NCBI GenBank assembly: GCA_900754605.1 | Contig: CAAEDK010000107.1 | Coordinates: forward strand, 1-29,679 | DNA: 29,679 nt | Direction: 5' to 3' | Source: an uncultured Oscillospiraceae bacterium | GTDB lineage: Bacteria; Bacillota_A; Clostridia; Oscillospirales; Oscillospiraceae | In this document: positions 7,902 through 16,735 of the stretch, in pieces | Layout: the number at the start of each line of letters is the position of its first letter | Numbering within the stretch: the first letter of the stretch is position 1 | Program-made: the position numbers and the translations under genes | The notes under the pieces: generated by a model | The model's database searches: none | Seen by the model: the letters and a program-made list of their open reading frames with translations, nothing else | What the model was told of the DNA's origin: nothing

Positions 7902-7930
7902 TTGCAAAAATGGCATTTTTACGTTATAAT
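7902..7930 (+). promoter_or_regulatory. Promoter of the EF-G-like gene
   Basis: TTGCAA (7902-7907), 17-base spacer, TATAAT (7925-7930). The start near 7937 gives a leader of about 78 nt before the ATG at 8015. Confidence 0.8.
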
Positions 7931-8014
7931 AACCAACATAGCGCATCACAGGCGGAAAGTCAACCCACCGCCGTGTGTTCCGGAATGTTCTAAACTTAAG
8001 GAGTGGAATCAATT

Positions 8015-10087
8015 ATGAGCTATTCTGTACAAAACATCCGCAACGTCTGCCTGCTGGGCCACGGAGGAAGCGGCAAGACCGCGTTGACAGAGAGCCTGCT
8101 CTATATGACCGGCGCCATCGACCGGATGGGGAAGGCTACGGACGGCAACACCGTCTGCGACTATGACCCGGAGGAGATCAAGCGCCAGATTTCCATCTCT
8201 ACCGCAGTTGCTCCCTTGGAGTACAAAGGCTGTAAGATCAACGTGCTGGACGCCCCAGGAGGTTTTGACTTCGCTGGCGAAGTGATGGAAGCTCTGACTG
8301 TAGCTGATGCGGCCATTATCGTCTGTTCCGCCAAGGACGGGATCAGCGTGGGCCTGGAAAAAGCCTGGAAGTATTGTGAAGAACGGGATATGCCCCGTTT
8401 TATCTATATTTCCAAGACTGACGAAGAGAACTCCGACTACAACGCCACCTTCGACGCCCTGCGTGAACGCTTCGGCAACAAAATTGCTCCCCTGGTGGTC
8501 CCCATCTGGGATGACAGCAAGCGGGTAACCGGCATCATCGATGTGCTGAACAAGCGCGCCTATGAGATGCAGAACGGCAAGCGGGTGGAAATCGAGATCC
8601 CAGAGGGCAAGGACGAGGTCATCACCGAATTCAACGACGCCCTGAAGGAGTCCGTAGCCGAGACCAGTGAGGAGTTCATGGATAAGTTCTTCTCCGGCGA
8701 GGACTTTACTTATGTAGAAATGATCCAGGGCCTGCGCCAAGGTGTGCGGGATCTGTCCCTGTTCCCCGTGTTCTGCGGCTCCGCTGTCAACACCATGGGT
8801 TCTCTGATGCTGATGGACCACATTGTGGATCTTCTGCCCAACCCCTCCGAGGGCAATATGCGTAAGGGCACCGCTCCTGACGGCACCAAGGAGGAGTTTG
8901 CAGTGGCTCCTGGTGGCGTGCCCTGTGCTTTCGTGTTTAAAACCGTATCCGACCAGTACGGCAAGTACTCCTTCATCAAAGTCCTTTCCGGCAGCATCAC
9001 CGCAGACACCGCTCTGGTAAACGCCCGTACCGGTAATACAGAGAAGATGGGCCGTCTATATATGATGCGGGGCAAGAAGGCCGAAGAGGTCAAGGAACTC
9101 TCCTGCGGCGACATCGGTGCCATCGGAAAGATGGAAAAAGTCAAGACTGGCGACACCCTGTGCGATGCCCGTAAGGTCATTTCCCTGGCCGCTATCCCCT
9201 ATGCCGAGCCCAATTACTCCGTTGCCATCGCCCCCAAGACCCGGGGCCAGGAGGACAAAGTCGCCCAGGGACTGAATCGGATGAACGAGGAAGATCCCAG
9301 CTTCCATGTGATCAATAACGCCGAGACCCATCAGATGGTTCTCTATGCCGCCGGTGACATTCAGGTGGATGTTTTGGTTTCCAAGCTGAAAACCCGCTTT
9401 AATGTAGAGACGGAACTTAAGACACCTCGTGTACCTTACCGCGAGAAGATCCGCAAGACTGTATCCAAGCAGGGCCGGCACAAGAAGCAGACCGGCGGTT
9501 CCGGTCAATTCGGTGATGTGTGGATCCGCTTCGAGCCCAACTTTGACGAAGAGGAAATGGTCTTTGCCGAGGAGGTATTCGGCGGCTCTGTGCCCAAGAA
9601 CTTCTTCCCCGCCGTTGAGAAGGGCCTGCGTGAGGCCTGTGTTCATGGTCCTCTGGCCGGTTATCCGGTTGTCAACCTGAAGGCTGTTCTGTACGATGGA
9701 AGCTACCACCCGGTAGACTCCTCCGAAATCGCCTTTAAGACGGCAGCCCAGTTGGCCTATAAGGCCGCCATGCCCGAGGCCAATCCTGTCCTGCTGGAGC
9801 CTGTGGGCGAACTGAAGGTCACCGTACCTGACAGCTACATGGGTGACGTGATCGGCGACTTGAACAAGCGCCGCGGCCGCGTAATGGGTATGACGCCCAC
9901 CGCTGACGGTGAACAGGTGATCGAGGCCGAAGTACCTATGGCCGAGATGACCTCCTATGCCATCGATCTTCGGGCCATGACCCAGAGCCGCGGATCCTTC
10001 GTATTCCACTTTATCCGCTATGAAGACTGTCCCCCTGCCGCCCAAGCCAAGGCCATCGAGTCCGCCAAGGCAATGGCAGAGGAGTAA
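8015..10087 (+). CDS. Elongation factor G-like GTPase paralogue
   Basis: A 690-residue translational GTPase with the five-domain layout of EF-G/Tet(M). G1 is GHGGSGKT (15-22), G2 lies near ISISTAVAPLEY, G3 is DAPGG (79-83) and G4 is SKTD (133-136). Domain IV starts around VPYREKIRKTVS, with the GGSGQFGDVWI stretch typical of EF-G. It differs from canonical EF-G in G3 (DTPGH becomes DAPGG, so the catalytic His is replaced by Gly) and in G4 (NKMD becomes SKTD). I take it as the EF-G-like paralogue frequent in Clostridia, function not established; ribosome protection or a recycling role are possibilities. A GTG at 8003 is possible, but ATG 8015 fits the AAGGAG site better. Confidence 0.9.
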   Translation: MSYSVQNIRNVCLLGHGGSGKTALTESLLYMTGAIDRMGKATDGNTVCDYDPEEIKRQISISTAVAPLEYKGCKINVLDAPGGFDFAGEVMEALTVADAAIIVCSAKDGISVGLEKAWKYCEERDMPRFIYISKTDEENSDYNATFDALRERFGNKIAPLVVPIWDDSKRVTGIIDVLNKRAYEMQNGKRVEIEIPEGKDEVITEFNDALKESVAETSEEFMDKFFSGEDFTYVEMIQGLRQGVRDLSLFPVFCGSAVNTMGSLMLMDHIVDLLPNPSEGNMRKGTAPDGTKEEFAVAPGGVPCAFVFKTVSDQYGKYSFIKVLSGSITADTALVNARTGNTEKMGRLYMMRGKKAEEVKELSCGDIGAIGKMEKVKTGDTLCDARKVISLAAIPYAEPNYSVAIAPKTRGQEDKVAQGLNRMNEEDPSFHVINNAETHQMVLYAAGDIQVDVLVSKLKTRFNVETELKTPRVPYREKIRKTVSKQGRHKKQTGGSGQFGDVWIRFEPNFDEEEMVFAEEVFGGSVPKNFFPAVEKGLREACVHGPLAGYPVVNLKAVLYDGSYHPVDSSEIAFKTAAQLAYKAAMPEANPVLLEPVGELKVTVPDSYMGDVIGDLNKRRGRVMGMTPTADGEQVIEAEVPMAEMTSYAIDLRAMTQSRGSFVFHFIRYEDCPPAAQAKAIESAKAMAEE

Positions 10088-10116
10088 GAAAATCAAATCC
10101 ATTCCTCATGTTATAA

Positions 10117-10155
10117 AGCTGCTGGGAACCGCCATATCGGCGGTTCCCAGCAGCT
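10117..10155. terminator. Bidirectional terminator
   Basis: A perfect stem of about 17 bp (AGCTGCTGGGAACCGCC with its complement, ATATC loop) lies between the converging EF-G-like and ABC permease genes. T-tracts are modest on both sides (TCATTTT on plus, TTTATAAC on minus), but stem strength makes a shared terminator likely. Confidence 0.75.
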
Positions 10156-10194
10156 CATTTTCCCAATTTCTGATTTTGTTTCTTCCGCCATCGC

Positions 10195-11853
10195 TTAAAC
10201 ACTCAAATCCTTACTGCCGGATACTTTGAAGAAGATCAGCAGCGACAGAACCGATGTTATCGTCAAAATGGTGGAATATGCAGCAGCATTTCCGAAATTG
10301 CTTCGAATGACCTCAGAATAGATCGCCACCGTCAGTGTCATAGTTCTGCTTGTGTAGAGGATGACCGACGAACTCAATTCACTGATCAGGGTAATCCAGC
10401 TCATAATAGCCCCAGACAATACACCCGGAAGCATCATCGGAATCGTAACCTGGAAAAAAGTCTTGACCTGGGATGCCCCCAGACTGATGGACGCCTCCTC
10501 CACGCTGGGACTGATTTGTCCGATGATTGCCGTACTGGATCGAATGGTATATGGCATACGCCGGATCGACAGGGAAATAATCAAGATCAACACCGTACCT
10601 CCCAGCAGGAAGGGAGGGCCGTTAAACGCATAAAGGAAGGAAATACCCAGCACAGAACCTGGAATAATGTATGGGAACATCGTCAGCACATCCAGGATGG
10701 ATGTCAGCGGACTGCGCTTTCGGACACTAAGATAGGAGATCAGAATGCCGCAAATCAAAACCACTACGATGGCCGCCAGGCCAAACAGGTATGTATTTGA
10801 AATCGCGGTCGTGTTGCCTTTCGCAAAAATATTCCGGTAGTTGTCCAGCGTAAACTTTCCTGTAAAGAGAGAGCCGTTGATGGTCCCGATGAAGGAGGTC
10901 ACAATGACAGTAAGTTGGGGCAAGGCTGCAATCAGCGTAACCAGATAGACAACACTATAAGACAGCACCCTGCGCCACCCTTCGGCTTGCTTGGCTTCCA
11001 TCGGCTTCAGAGCTGTCATAGAGTAGGTAAACCGGCGTCCCAGGAATTTTTGCAGGAAGAAAAACATCAACGCAATCAGGATCACAATAATGCAGAGTGT
11101 GGCCGCAAAGCCATCATTGGTACCCACCTCGCCCATAAACTGTGTATAGAGCATAACAGGGAAGGTCTTATAACCCTCTCCAATAATCATCGGTGTCCCA
11201 AAATCAGAAAAGACCCGCATAAAGACCAGCAACATACCCGCCAGCAACGAGGGCATGATCAGAGGAAAAATCACCTTCGTCACTCTCTGAAATGCGTTGC
11301 AGCCTAAACTCTCTGCCGCCTCATTGAGAGAATTGTCCAGATTTTTCATTGCACCGGACACATACATATAAATCAACGGGAAGGACTGGAGTGAAAACAC
11401 CAACACGATTCCTGCAAAACCATAAATACCAGATAATTTCACATGAAATAATGTATTCAGGATCCGCGTAATGAACCCATTTCGTCCCAGAAGCTGAATC
11501 CATGCATATGCTCCGATGAATGGAGGCGAAAGATAAGAAATCACGATCAGGATATTTAAAAAACCAGAACCGGGGATCTTTACACTCCGCAGAAGATATG
11601 CCATAGGAACCCCGATCAGAACAGCAATCAGCGTAGATGCCACTGTCACTCGAAAGCTGTTGACCAATGTACTCCAGTAATATTTTTTGGTGAAAAATTT
11701 TACAAAGTAACTTAAGTCCACACTCCCACCGGTGAACAGGCTTTTCGCCATCAGCATCCCAATGGGATAGATGACAAAAAGCAAAAACAGCGCCAGCAGG
11801 ATCAGAGTCAGTGCGGTCCAAATATTAAACCGCTTCTCACCTGCATATTTCAT
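10195..11853 (-). CDS. ABC importer fused double permease (FbpB-like)
   Basis: A 552-residue membrane protein with about 12 helices, a tandem fusion of two binding-protein-dependent permease domains. Each half carries the EAA loop that docks on the ATPase: EAAESLGCNAFQRVTK in the first and EEASISLGASQVKTFF in the second. Such fused permeases are typical of Fe(III) (FbpB/AfuB) and related phosphonate or thiamine importers. ATG at 11853 is used because GGAGG lies seven bases before it and because it overlaps the ATPase TGA as ATGA; the longer frame to 11964 is inside the ATPase gene. It is the last gene of the unit and ends before a strong hairpin. Confidence 0.94.
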   Translation of the reverse strand: MKYAGEKRFNIWTALTLILLALFLLFVIYPIGMLMAKSLFTGGSVDLSYFVKFFTKKYYWSTLVNSFRVTVASTLIAVLIGVPMAYLLRSVKIPGSGFLNILIVISYLSPPFIGAYAWIQLLGRNGFITRILNTLFHVKLSGIYGFAGIVLVFSLQSFPLIYMYVSGAMKNLDNSLNEAAESLGCNAFQRVTKVIFPLIMPSLLAGMLLVFMRVFSDFGTPMIIGEGYKTFPVMLYTQFMGEVGTNDGFAATLCIIVILIALMFFFLQKFLGRRFTYSMTALKPMEAKQAEGWRRVLSYSVVYLVTLIAALPQLTVIVTSFIGTINGSLFTGKFTLDNYRNIFAKGNTTAISNTYLFGLAAIVVVLICGILISYLSVRKRSPLTSILDVLTMFPYIIPGSVLGISFLYAFNGPPFLLGGTVLILIISLSIRRMPYTIRSSTAIIGQISPSVEEASISLGASQVKTFFQVTIPMMLPGVLSGAIMSWITLISELSSSVILYTSRTMTLTVAIYSEVIRSNFGNAAAYSTILTITSVLSLLIFFKVSGSKDLSV

Positions 11854-12959
11854 CTCAATTCCTCCCGGACCACCAACGGCACCGCTCCGTCCGAAGTAAA
11901 GACATTGATTTTCTTTGCCTTTACTGCAAGCTGCACTTGGGTCCCGCTGGGCAGGATTTCCCACGCATCGGCATCCTGCACAGCCTCCACCTCATGCCCA
12001 TCCCGCAGCTTCAAAAAGTAGTGTGTAGCCGCCCCAAGAAACACGCTGCTCTGTACGACTGCCGGAATCCCATCCATCTCTTCAGTAGACAGTTCAAACT
12101 CCTCCGGACGCACCGCTACCAGAACCTTCATGCCATCCAGAATATCCTCCCGAAGATTCGGCATGGCCACCTGGTATCCCCCAAGCTCCCGGAAACAAAG
12201 CGCAGTTTCACGCCCATCCCGCCGGATCTCTGCCGGCAAAAAATTGGACAGACCGATAAAGTTGGAGACAAACTGGTTCGCTGGTCTCTGGTAAATGCGA
12301 GAAGGCGTGTCAATCTGCTGGATCACACCATTTTCCATCACTGCGATCCTGTCTGAAACAGCAAGAGCTTCTTCTTGATCATGGGTGACATAGACTGTGG
12401 TGATTCCAAACTGTTTCTGGATCCGTTTGATGGCATTTCTCATCTCTACCCTCAGCTTAGCATCCAGATTGGAAAGCGGCTCGTCCATCAGCAGGACCTC
12501 CGGCTCAATGACGATGGCCCTGGCAAGCGCAACTCTCTGTTGTTGTCCTCCGGACAGTTTGGATGGCATCCTATCTTTCAGATGATCTATCTTGACCACC
12601 TTCAGGATCGCCTCCACCCGCTCCCGGATCTCCTCCTTGGGCAGTTTCCTATTTTTCAATCCAAAGGCTACGTTATCAAAGACAGACATATGTGGAAAGA
12701 CAGCATAGTTTTGAAAGACCATGCCGATATTCCTCTTATTGGTTGGAATATCGTTGATGACTCTGTCATCAATCTTAAACGTCCCTCCTTCAATGGAATT
12801 GAATCCAATGATCATGCGCAGCAAGGTGGTTTTTCCGCAGCCTGACGGTCCAAGCAGGGTAAAAAACTCCCCCGGATGGACCTCCAGCGACAACCCATTG
12901 ATGATCGTATCCTTTCCATATCGTTTGACCGCATTTTCAATGGTAATAGTAGCTCCCAC
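11850..12959 (-). CDS. ABC importer ATPase (FbpC/PotA-like)
   Basis: A 369-residue ATPase of the spermidine/Fe(III)/sulfate class. Walker A is GPSGCGKTT (37-45), Q-loop VFQNYAVFPH (81-90), signature LSGGQQQR (135-142), Walker B VLLMDE (155-160) and H-loop His193. Residues from about 240 on form a TOBE-type regulatory domain (VAVRPEEFEL). It starts at GTG, six bases after AGGTGA, and its stop overlaps the permease start. It lies between the binding protein and the fused permease, giving a full importer. Substrate follows from the binding protein, so Fe(III), phosphonate and similar oxyanions stay open. Confidence 0.95.
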   Translation of the reverse strand: MGATITIENAVKRYGKDTIINGLSLEVHPGEFFTLLGPSGCGKTTLLRMIIGFNSIEGGTFKIDDRVINDIPTNKRNIGMVFQNYAVFPHMSVFDNVAFGLKNRKLPKEEIRERVEAILKVVKIDHLKDRMPSKLSGGQQQRVALARAIVIEPEVLLMDEPLSNLDAKLRVEMRNAIKRIQKQFGITTVYVTHDQEEALAVSDRIAVMENGVIQQIDTPSRIYQRPANQFVSNFIGLSNFLPAEIRRDGRETALCFRELGGYQVAMPNLREDILDGMKVLVAVRPEEFELSTEEMDGIPAVVQSSVFLGAATHYFLKLRDGHEVEAVQDADAWEILPSGTQVQLAVKAKKINVFTSDGAVPLVVREELR

Positions 12960-12995
12960 GGTGGATCACCTGTCCTTTCTGTTCTGCTGGGACAA

Positions 12996-13030
12996 GCGGG
13001 GGCCCACGATGCAAAACCGCAGGCCCCCGC
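12996..13030 (-). promoter_or_regulatory. Intercistronic stem-loop
   Basis: Arms GCGGGGGCC and GGCCCCCGC (12996-13004 and 13022-13030) form a 9-bp GC stem with a 17-base loop, between the binding-protein and ATPase genes. No T-run follows on the minus strand, so it looks less like a terminator than a 3' stabilising or processing hairpin, as seen in operons where the binding protein is made in excess. Confidence 0.6.
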
Positions 13031-13055
13031 TGTTCCCGTATGGTTTATGGTCAAA

Positions 13056-14126
13056 TCAGCCCGCATTCTCCAGGCACTCACTGTACCGCTCGGTGATGGC
13101 ACTTTTGTTTTCCGCTACCCATACCCCGTCATAACTCTCCAGCCGGGTGATGGAACTCCACGGTGTCAGACTGTCATTCAGCGTAGCATCCGCACGCAGA
13201 GGACGAACTGTTAAATTCTGCCCAACATAGTTCTGGCAGGTCTCGCTCAGCATATAGTCCACAAATTTCTTTGCATTTTCCATATGAGGCGCACCCTTGA
13301 TGATAGAAACGCATTGACCTGACATCAAGGCTCCCTCCTGAGGAAATACCACCTTGACCGCCACACCATCCCGAACATAGGCAGCTGCTGGGTCCTCCCA
13401 AGTCAGACCCACCATATACTCGCCCTCAGCTACTCCCTTGTACACCTGAGAGGAACTGTTCAGGCTGACACCATCCAGATTCTCAATCAGTCCTTCCACC
13501 CACTTCCACGCCTTGTCGGCCATAGGATCTCCATCTCCCATATCATAGAGCCCTGCAATCAGACACTGGAAAGCAGAGCTGGAGTTGACTGGGTCGCCGG
13601 CAGCGATTTTTCCTTTGAGTTCCGGCTTGAGCAGATCCGCAAAACCATTGATCTCCAAATCTCCTGCCAGGTCGGTGTTCACAATAAAAACCGTCGGGTC
13701 ACAGAAGGCTGGTGAGGAATAACCATTGGTATTCCGATACCCCTCCAGCATATTGGCATCCTCTGGAGAAATGTACTTCTCAAAATAATCGGTATAATCC
13801 TGAAGCATGGCCTGATCCGCTGCCCAGCAAATATCACCCTGGGGATTGGATGCCTCTGATTGGACACGCTTGAGCACCTCACCCGTTCCTCCTGTGACGA
13901 CCTCCACATGAATCCCGGTATCCGCTTCAAAATTTTCAATGACCGCATTGTTCAGACTTTCACTTCGCGCTGTATAGACCACCAGAGTTTCTTCACCGCC
14001 GCTTCCAGCTCCCTGGCTGGTTCCTGCCCCACTTACTCCGGCAGAGGATTGGTTCCCTCCGCCGCACCCCGCAAGTAGGGAGAGGGTCAAAGCAAGTGTG
14101 GTGACAAGTGCAAATTTCCTTTTCAT
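13056..14126 (-). CDS. ABC importer substrate-binding lipoprotein
   Basis: A 356-residue extracytoplasmic binding protein of the FbpA/COG1840 type. It has a lipoprotein signal with lipobox LLAGC (Cys21), a Gly/Ser-rich linker (to about 45), then the fold start ETLVVYTARSESLNNAVIENFEADTGIHVEVV seen in Fe(III) and 2-aminoethylphosphonate binders. Later motifs include FADLLKPELKGKIAAGDP and YMVGLTWEDPAAAYV. The twin adjacent Tyr used by FbpA to hold iron is not obvious, so iron is not proven. The ATG at 14126 has GGGAGG seven or eight bases before it. First gene of the importer operon, with its own promoter upstream. Confidence 0.93.
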   Translation of the reverse strand: MKRKFALVTTLALTLSLLAGCGGGNQSSAGVSGAGTSQGAGSGGEETLVVYTARSESLNNAVIENFEADTGIHVEVVTGGTGEVLKRVQSEASNPQGDICWAADQAMLQDYTDYFEKYISPEDANMLEGYRNTNGYSSPAFCDPTVFIVNTDLAGDLEINGFADLLKPELKGKIAAGDPVNSSSAFQCLIAGLYDMGDGDPMADKAWKWVEGLIENLDGVSLNSSSQVYKGVAEGEYMVGLTWEDPAAAYVRDGVAVKVVFPQEGALMSGQCVSIIKGAPHMENAKKFVDYMLSETCQNYVGQNLTVRPLRADATLNDSLTPWSSITRLESYDGVWVAENKSAITERYSECLENAG

Positions 14127-14167
14127 GTTAAAACCTCCCAAACTTATGGCGGATTTGATCTACTTTT

Positions 14168-14195
14168 ATTGTATGCTTTTTCAACCCAAAGTAAA
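14168..14195 (-). promoter_or_regulatory. Candidate promoter of the ABC importer operon
   Basis: Minus-strand TTTACT (14195-14190), 16-base spacer, TACAAT (14173-14168), about 42 bases before the ATG. The -35 box is weak, which would suit an activated or regulated promoter. Confidence 0.5.
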
Positions 14196-14317
14196 TCCCA
14201 AAAAAGGAACCTTTATTCGTAATATTTCAAACTCCATTCCGGGACACTCCACACAGCTCCCAGGACACATCTCCGTAGCGTTCTTCTCAAATCCATCCGG
14301 TCAGTTGTCGGTTTCTT

Positions 14318-14332
14318 GATACATTTTGTATC
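14318..14332. promoter_or_regulatory. Palindrome GATACA-TTT-TGTATC
   Basis: A perfect 6-bp dyad with a 3-base centre in the 419-nt gap between the importer operon and the potassium transporter genes. It may be an operator, but it is about 190 nt from the importer ATG. Nothing else in this gap looks like a gene. Confidence 0.35.
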
Positions 14333-14460
14333 TTGTATTCCTTCTTCAAGTGGGTTAGTATAGCATCACGCCCATCAGGCGCATATTAACAGCAGAGCAA
14401 AGCGCTTTATGCATTCTGAATCTTCCTGGCGCTTTCTTTACTCTGTCTGAACAGAAATCT

Positions 14461-14479
14461 CACATAAATGTGGTAAAAT
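14461..14479 (+). promoter_or_regulatory. Possible ktrB promoter with small palindrome
   Basis: TAAAAT at 14474-14479 could be a -10 box; immediately upstream is the 12-base palindrome CACATAAATGTG (14461-14472). No convincing -35 box is present, so activator dependence or a chance match are both possible. Confidence 0.3.
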
Positions 14480-14545
14480 GGGGAGCATTGCCTGACAAAC
14501 AATGAATCAGCTTACCCACTACCAAAATACAGAGGACAATTCAGA

Positions 14546-15919
14546 ATGAAACATGAATCGCTTCCACAGTTCCATATCCATCCCCATAAAGCTAAACAAG
14601 CCACCCCCGCTCAAATTATTATCCTGGGTTTCTTGGGGATCATACTTGCCGGTGCGTTGCTGCTTATGCTCCCCATATCCAGCCAAGCAGGAGTCGTTAC
14701 ACCGTTCTCCGACGCGTTGTTTACCGCCACCTCAGCCACCTGTGTCACAGGTTTGGTCGTTCACGATACCGCCACTTACTGGTCTCCCTTTGGCCAGCTG
14801 GTTCTTTTGTCCCTGATTCAAATCGGCGGTATGGGCGTGGTCACAGTGGCCGTAGCCGTGGTCATGTTCTCCGGCCGGAAGATCGGCCTGCGGCAGCGCT
14901 GGGTAATGCAGGAATCCATCTCAGCACCTCAAGTAGGCGGAATCGTGCGCATGACCAGTTTTATCCTAAAGTCCATGCTGCTCATCGAAGGAACCGGCGC
15001 CATCCTCCTGTCACTCCGTTTCTGTTCCCAATTTGGACTTTTTCAAGGGCTGTGGTATGGTATATTCCACGCGATCTCCGCCTTTTGCAATGCCGGCTTT
15101 GACCTAATGGGGACCAGCACCCCCTATTCCTCTCTAACCAGCTATGTGGGGGATCCACTGGTCTGGGGGCCTGTTGCGCTGCTCATCTTTGTGGGCGGTC
15201 TAGGCTTCCTCACCTGGCACGACCTCTGGGAGCATCGCCTCCGTTTTCGCGCCTACCGTTTACAGAGCAAAGTGATCCTGGTCTCTACCGCCGGACTTCT
15301 GCTCCTCTCTTTTCTATTTTTCCTGTGCTATGAGTTCCAGCTGCCCCAGTGGACAGGACTCTCCGGCTGGGAGCGATTCAATGCTTCTGTCTTTCAGGCG
15401 GTCACTCCACGCACAGCCGGCTTCAATTCTGTGGATTTAACCCTCCTGAGTGAGCCCGGAAAGCTGATCACCATCCTCCTCATGCTGGTGGGCGGCGCCC
15501 CTGGCTCCACTGCCGGCGGTTTCAAAGTTACCACGCTGACCGTGTTGCTTCTCAGTGCTCGGGCCGTGTTCTTCCGCCGCGGCAGCCCCAACTGCTTTGG
15601 ACGCCGGTTCCAGGACGAAGCGCTGCGCAGTGCCAGTGCCATTTTTCTCATGTATCTGGTTTTCTTCCTGCTAGGTGGCACCCTGATTTGCTGCATCGAC
15701 AGCGTGCCCCTGCTGGACGCTCTGTTTGAATCTGCGTCCGCCATCGGTACTGTAGGGCTGTCCATCTGCGGCACACCCGGACTCTCCCTCCCCTCCCACC
15801 TGATTCTAACCTTTTTGATGTATGTGGGTCGGGTAGGCGGTCTTACGATGATCTACGCTGTCACATCCGGCTCTCCCGTCTCCTCCCAATATCCTCAGGA
15901 GCGGGTGACCGTTGGATAA
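14546..15919 (+). CDS. ktrB: Potassium uptake channel subunit (KtrB/TrkH)
   Basis: A 457-residue K+ transporter of the TrkH/KtrB superfamily in the cytoplasmic membrane. Four pore repeats with filter glycines are visible: TATSATCVTGLVV, ISAFCNAGFDL, VTPRTAGFNS and SASAIGTVGLS. Length and the single small partner gene fit the Na+-dependent KtrAB type better than E. coli TrkH. AGAGGA lies nine bases before the ATG. The RCK subunit gene follows 19 bases after the stop, so the two form an operon. The N-terminal 20 residues are His-rich (HESLPQFHIHPHK), cytoplasmic. Confidence 0.95.
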   Translation: MKHESLPQFHIHPHKAKQATPAQIIILGFLGIILAGALLLMLPISSQAGVVTPFSDALFTATSATCVTGLVVHDTATYWSPFGQLVLLSLIQIGGMGVVTVAVAVVMFSGRKIGLRQRWVMQESISAPQVGGIVRMTSFILKSMLLIEGTGAILLSLRFCSQFGLFQGLWYGIFHAISAFCNAGFDLMGTSTPYSSLTSYVGDPLVWGPVALLIFVGGLGFLTWHDLWEHRLRFRAYRLQSKVILVSTAGLLLLSFLFFLCYEFQLPQWTGLSGWERFNASVFQAVTPRTAGFNSVDLTLLSEPGKLITILLMLVGGAPGSTAGGFKVTTLTVLLLSARAVFFRRGSPNCFGRRFQDEALRSASAIFLMYLVFFLLGGTLICCIDSVPLLDALFESASAIGTVGLSICGTPGLSLPSHLILTFLMYVGRVGGLTMIYAVTSGSPVSSQYPQERVTVG

Positions 15920-15938
15920 CTATGGAGGTAATGAAACG

Positions 15939-16586
15939 ATGAAATCTGTTTTACTGATTGGCCTTGGGCGCTTCGGCCGCCACATGGCCCAAAAGCTCCG
16001 GGATCTCGGCCACGAGGTACTGGCGGTGGATAAGGATGAAGAACGCATCAACGCCGCCCTTTCCTATGTGACCAATGCCCAGATTGGAGACAGCACCAAC
16101 CCCCAGTTCATCAGCTCTTTGGGGGTACGGAACTTCGACCTCTGCGTGGTGGCCATCGGCGACAGCTTTCAGAGTTCTTTGGAAACCACTGCACTGCTCA
16201 AAGAATATGGTGCTCCTTTTGTGCTCTCCAGAGCAACCCGTGATGTCCATGCCAAGTTCCTTCTCCGCAACGGAGCGGATGAGATCGTCTACCCAGAAAA
16301 ACAAATGGCAAATTGGGCCGCAGTGCGGTACAGCAGCGATCATATTTTTGACTATATCGAGCTGGCCCGGGACTACTCTATTTTTGAAACCGCCGTTCCC
16401 AGCAGCTGGGTGGGAAAGACCGTGGTAGAGCTGGCCGTCCGCCAGACCTATCGGATCAATATTCTTGCCACCCGCCATGGAGGAGATTTGGAACTGCTTC
16501 CAGGCGGCAGCCACCAGTTCCAGCCCGATGAAACAATATATGTTTTGGGAGAAAACAAGGACGTACAGAAATTCCTGAAAACCTGA
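15939..16586 (+). CDS. ktrA: Potassium uptake regulatory subunit (KtrA/TrkA)
   Basis: A 215-residue cytosolic RCK protein that gates KtrB. Residues 1-120 form a Rossmann domain with GLGRFG (8-13) and the acidic strand end AVDKDEE; residues about 135-215 form a TrkA-C domain (SSWVGKTVVELAVRQTYRINILATRHGG), the usual c-di-AMP-binding module in Firmicutes KtrA. One Rossmann/C unit, not the doubled form of E. coli TrkA. The frame is open from 15912, but the ATG at 15939 with GGAGG ten bases before it gives the canonical MKSVLLIGLG start. A hairpin follows. Confidence 0.95.
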   Translation: MKSVLLIGLGRFGRHMAQKLRDLGHEVLAVDKDEERINAALSYVTNAQIGDSTNPQFISSLGVRNFDLCVVAIGDSFQSSLETTALLKEYGAPFVLSRATRDVHAKFLLRNGADEIVYPEKQMANWAAVRYSSDHIFDYIELARDYSIFETAVPSSWVGKTVVELAVRQTYRINILATRHGGDLELLPGGSHQFQPDETIYVLGENKDVQKFLKT

Positions 16587-16599
16587 TCTGTATAGAAAC

Positions 16600-16640
16600 G
16601 TGCGGCTCGGACATAGCCATGTCCGGGCCGCACATATTTC
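16600..16640 (+). terminator. Terminator of ktrBA
   Basis: Arms GTGCGGCTCGGACAT and ATGTCCGGGCCGCAC (one T/G mismatch) with an AGCC loop, followed by the T-rich ATATTTCATATTTATT. The T-run is loose but the stem is very stable. Confidence 0.7.
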
Positions 16641-16687
16641 ATATTTATTATTGATATTATGATCCCTGGCAGCCGTTTCTAAAACTT

Positions 16688-16722
16688 AGGGCACTATGGC
16701 ACCGCTTCCGTCCCGCTGCCCT
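16688..16722 (-). terminator. Weak terminator candidate of the ybjQ-like gene
   Basis: Minus-strand AGGGCA and TGCCCT close a GC-rich loop and are followed by AAGTTTT, just after the stop at 16736. The stem is short. Confidence 0.35.
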
Positions 16723-16735
16723 CTGATCTATTTCT

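Noticed and set aside
9056..10102. 348-codon minus-strand open frame opposite the EF-G-like gene
   Set aside because: Antisense shadow; the plus strand encodes conserved EF-G domains here.
14333..14545. c-di-AMP (ydaO) riboswitch before ktrB
   Set aside because: No ydaO-type conserved segments or terminator hairpin are visible; only a small palindrome and a poor promoter.
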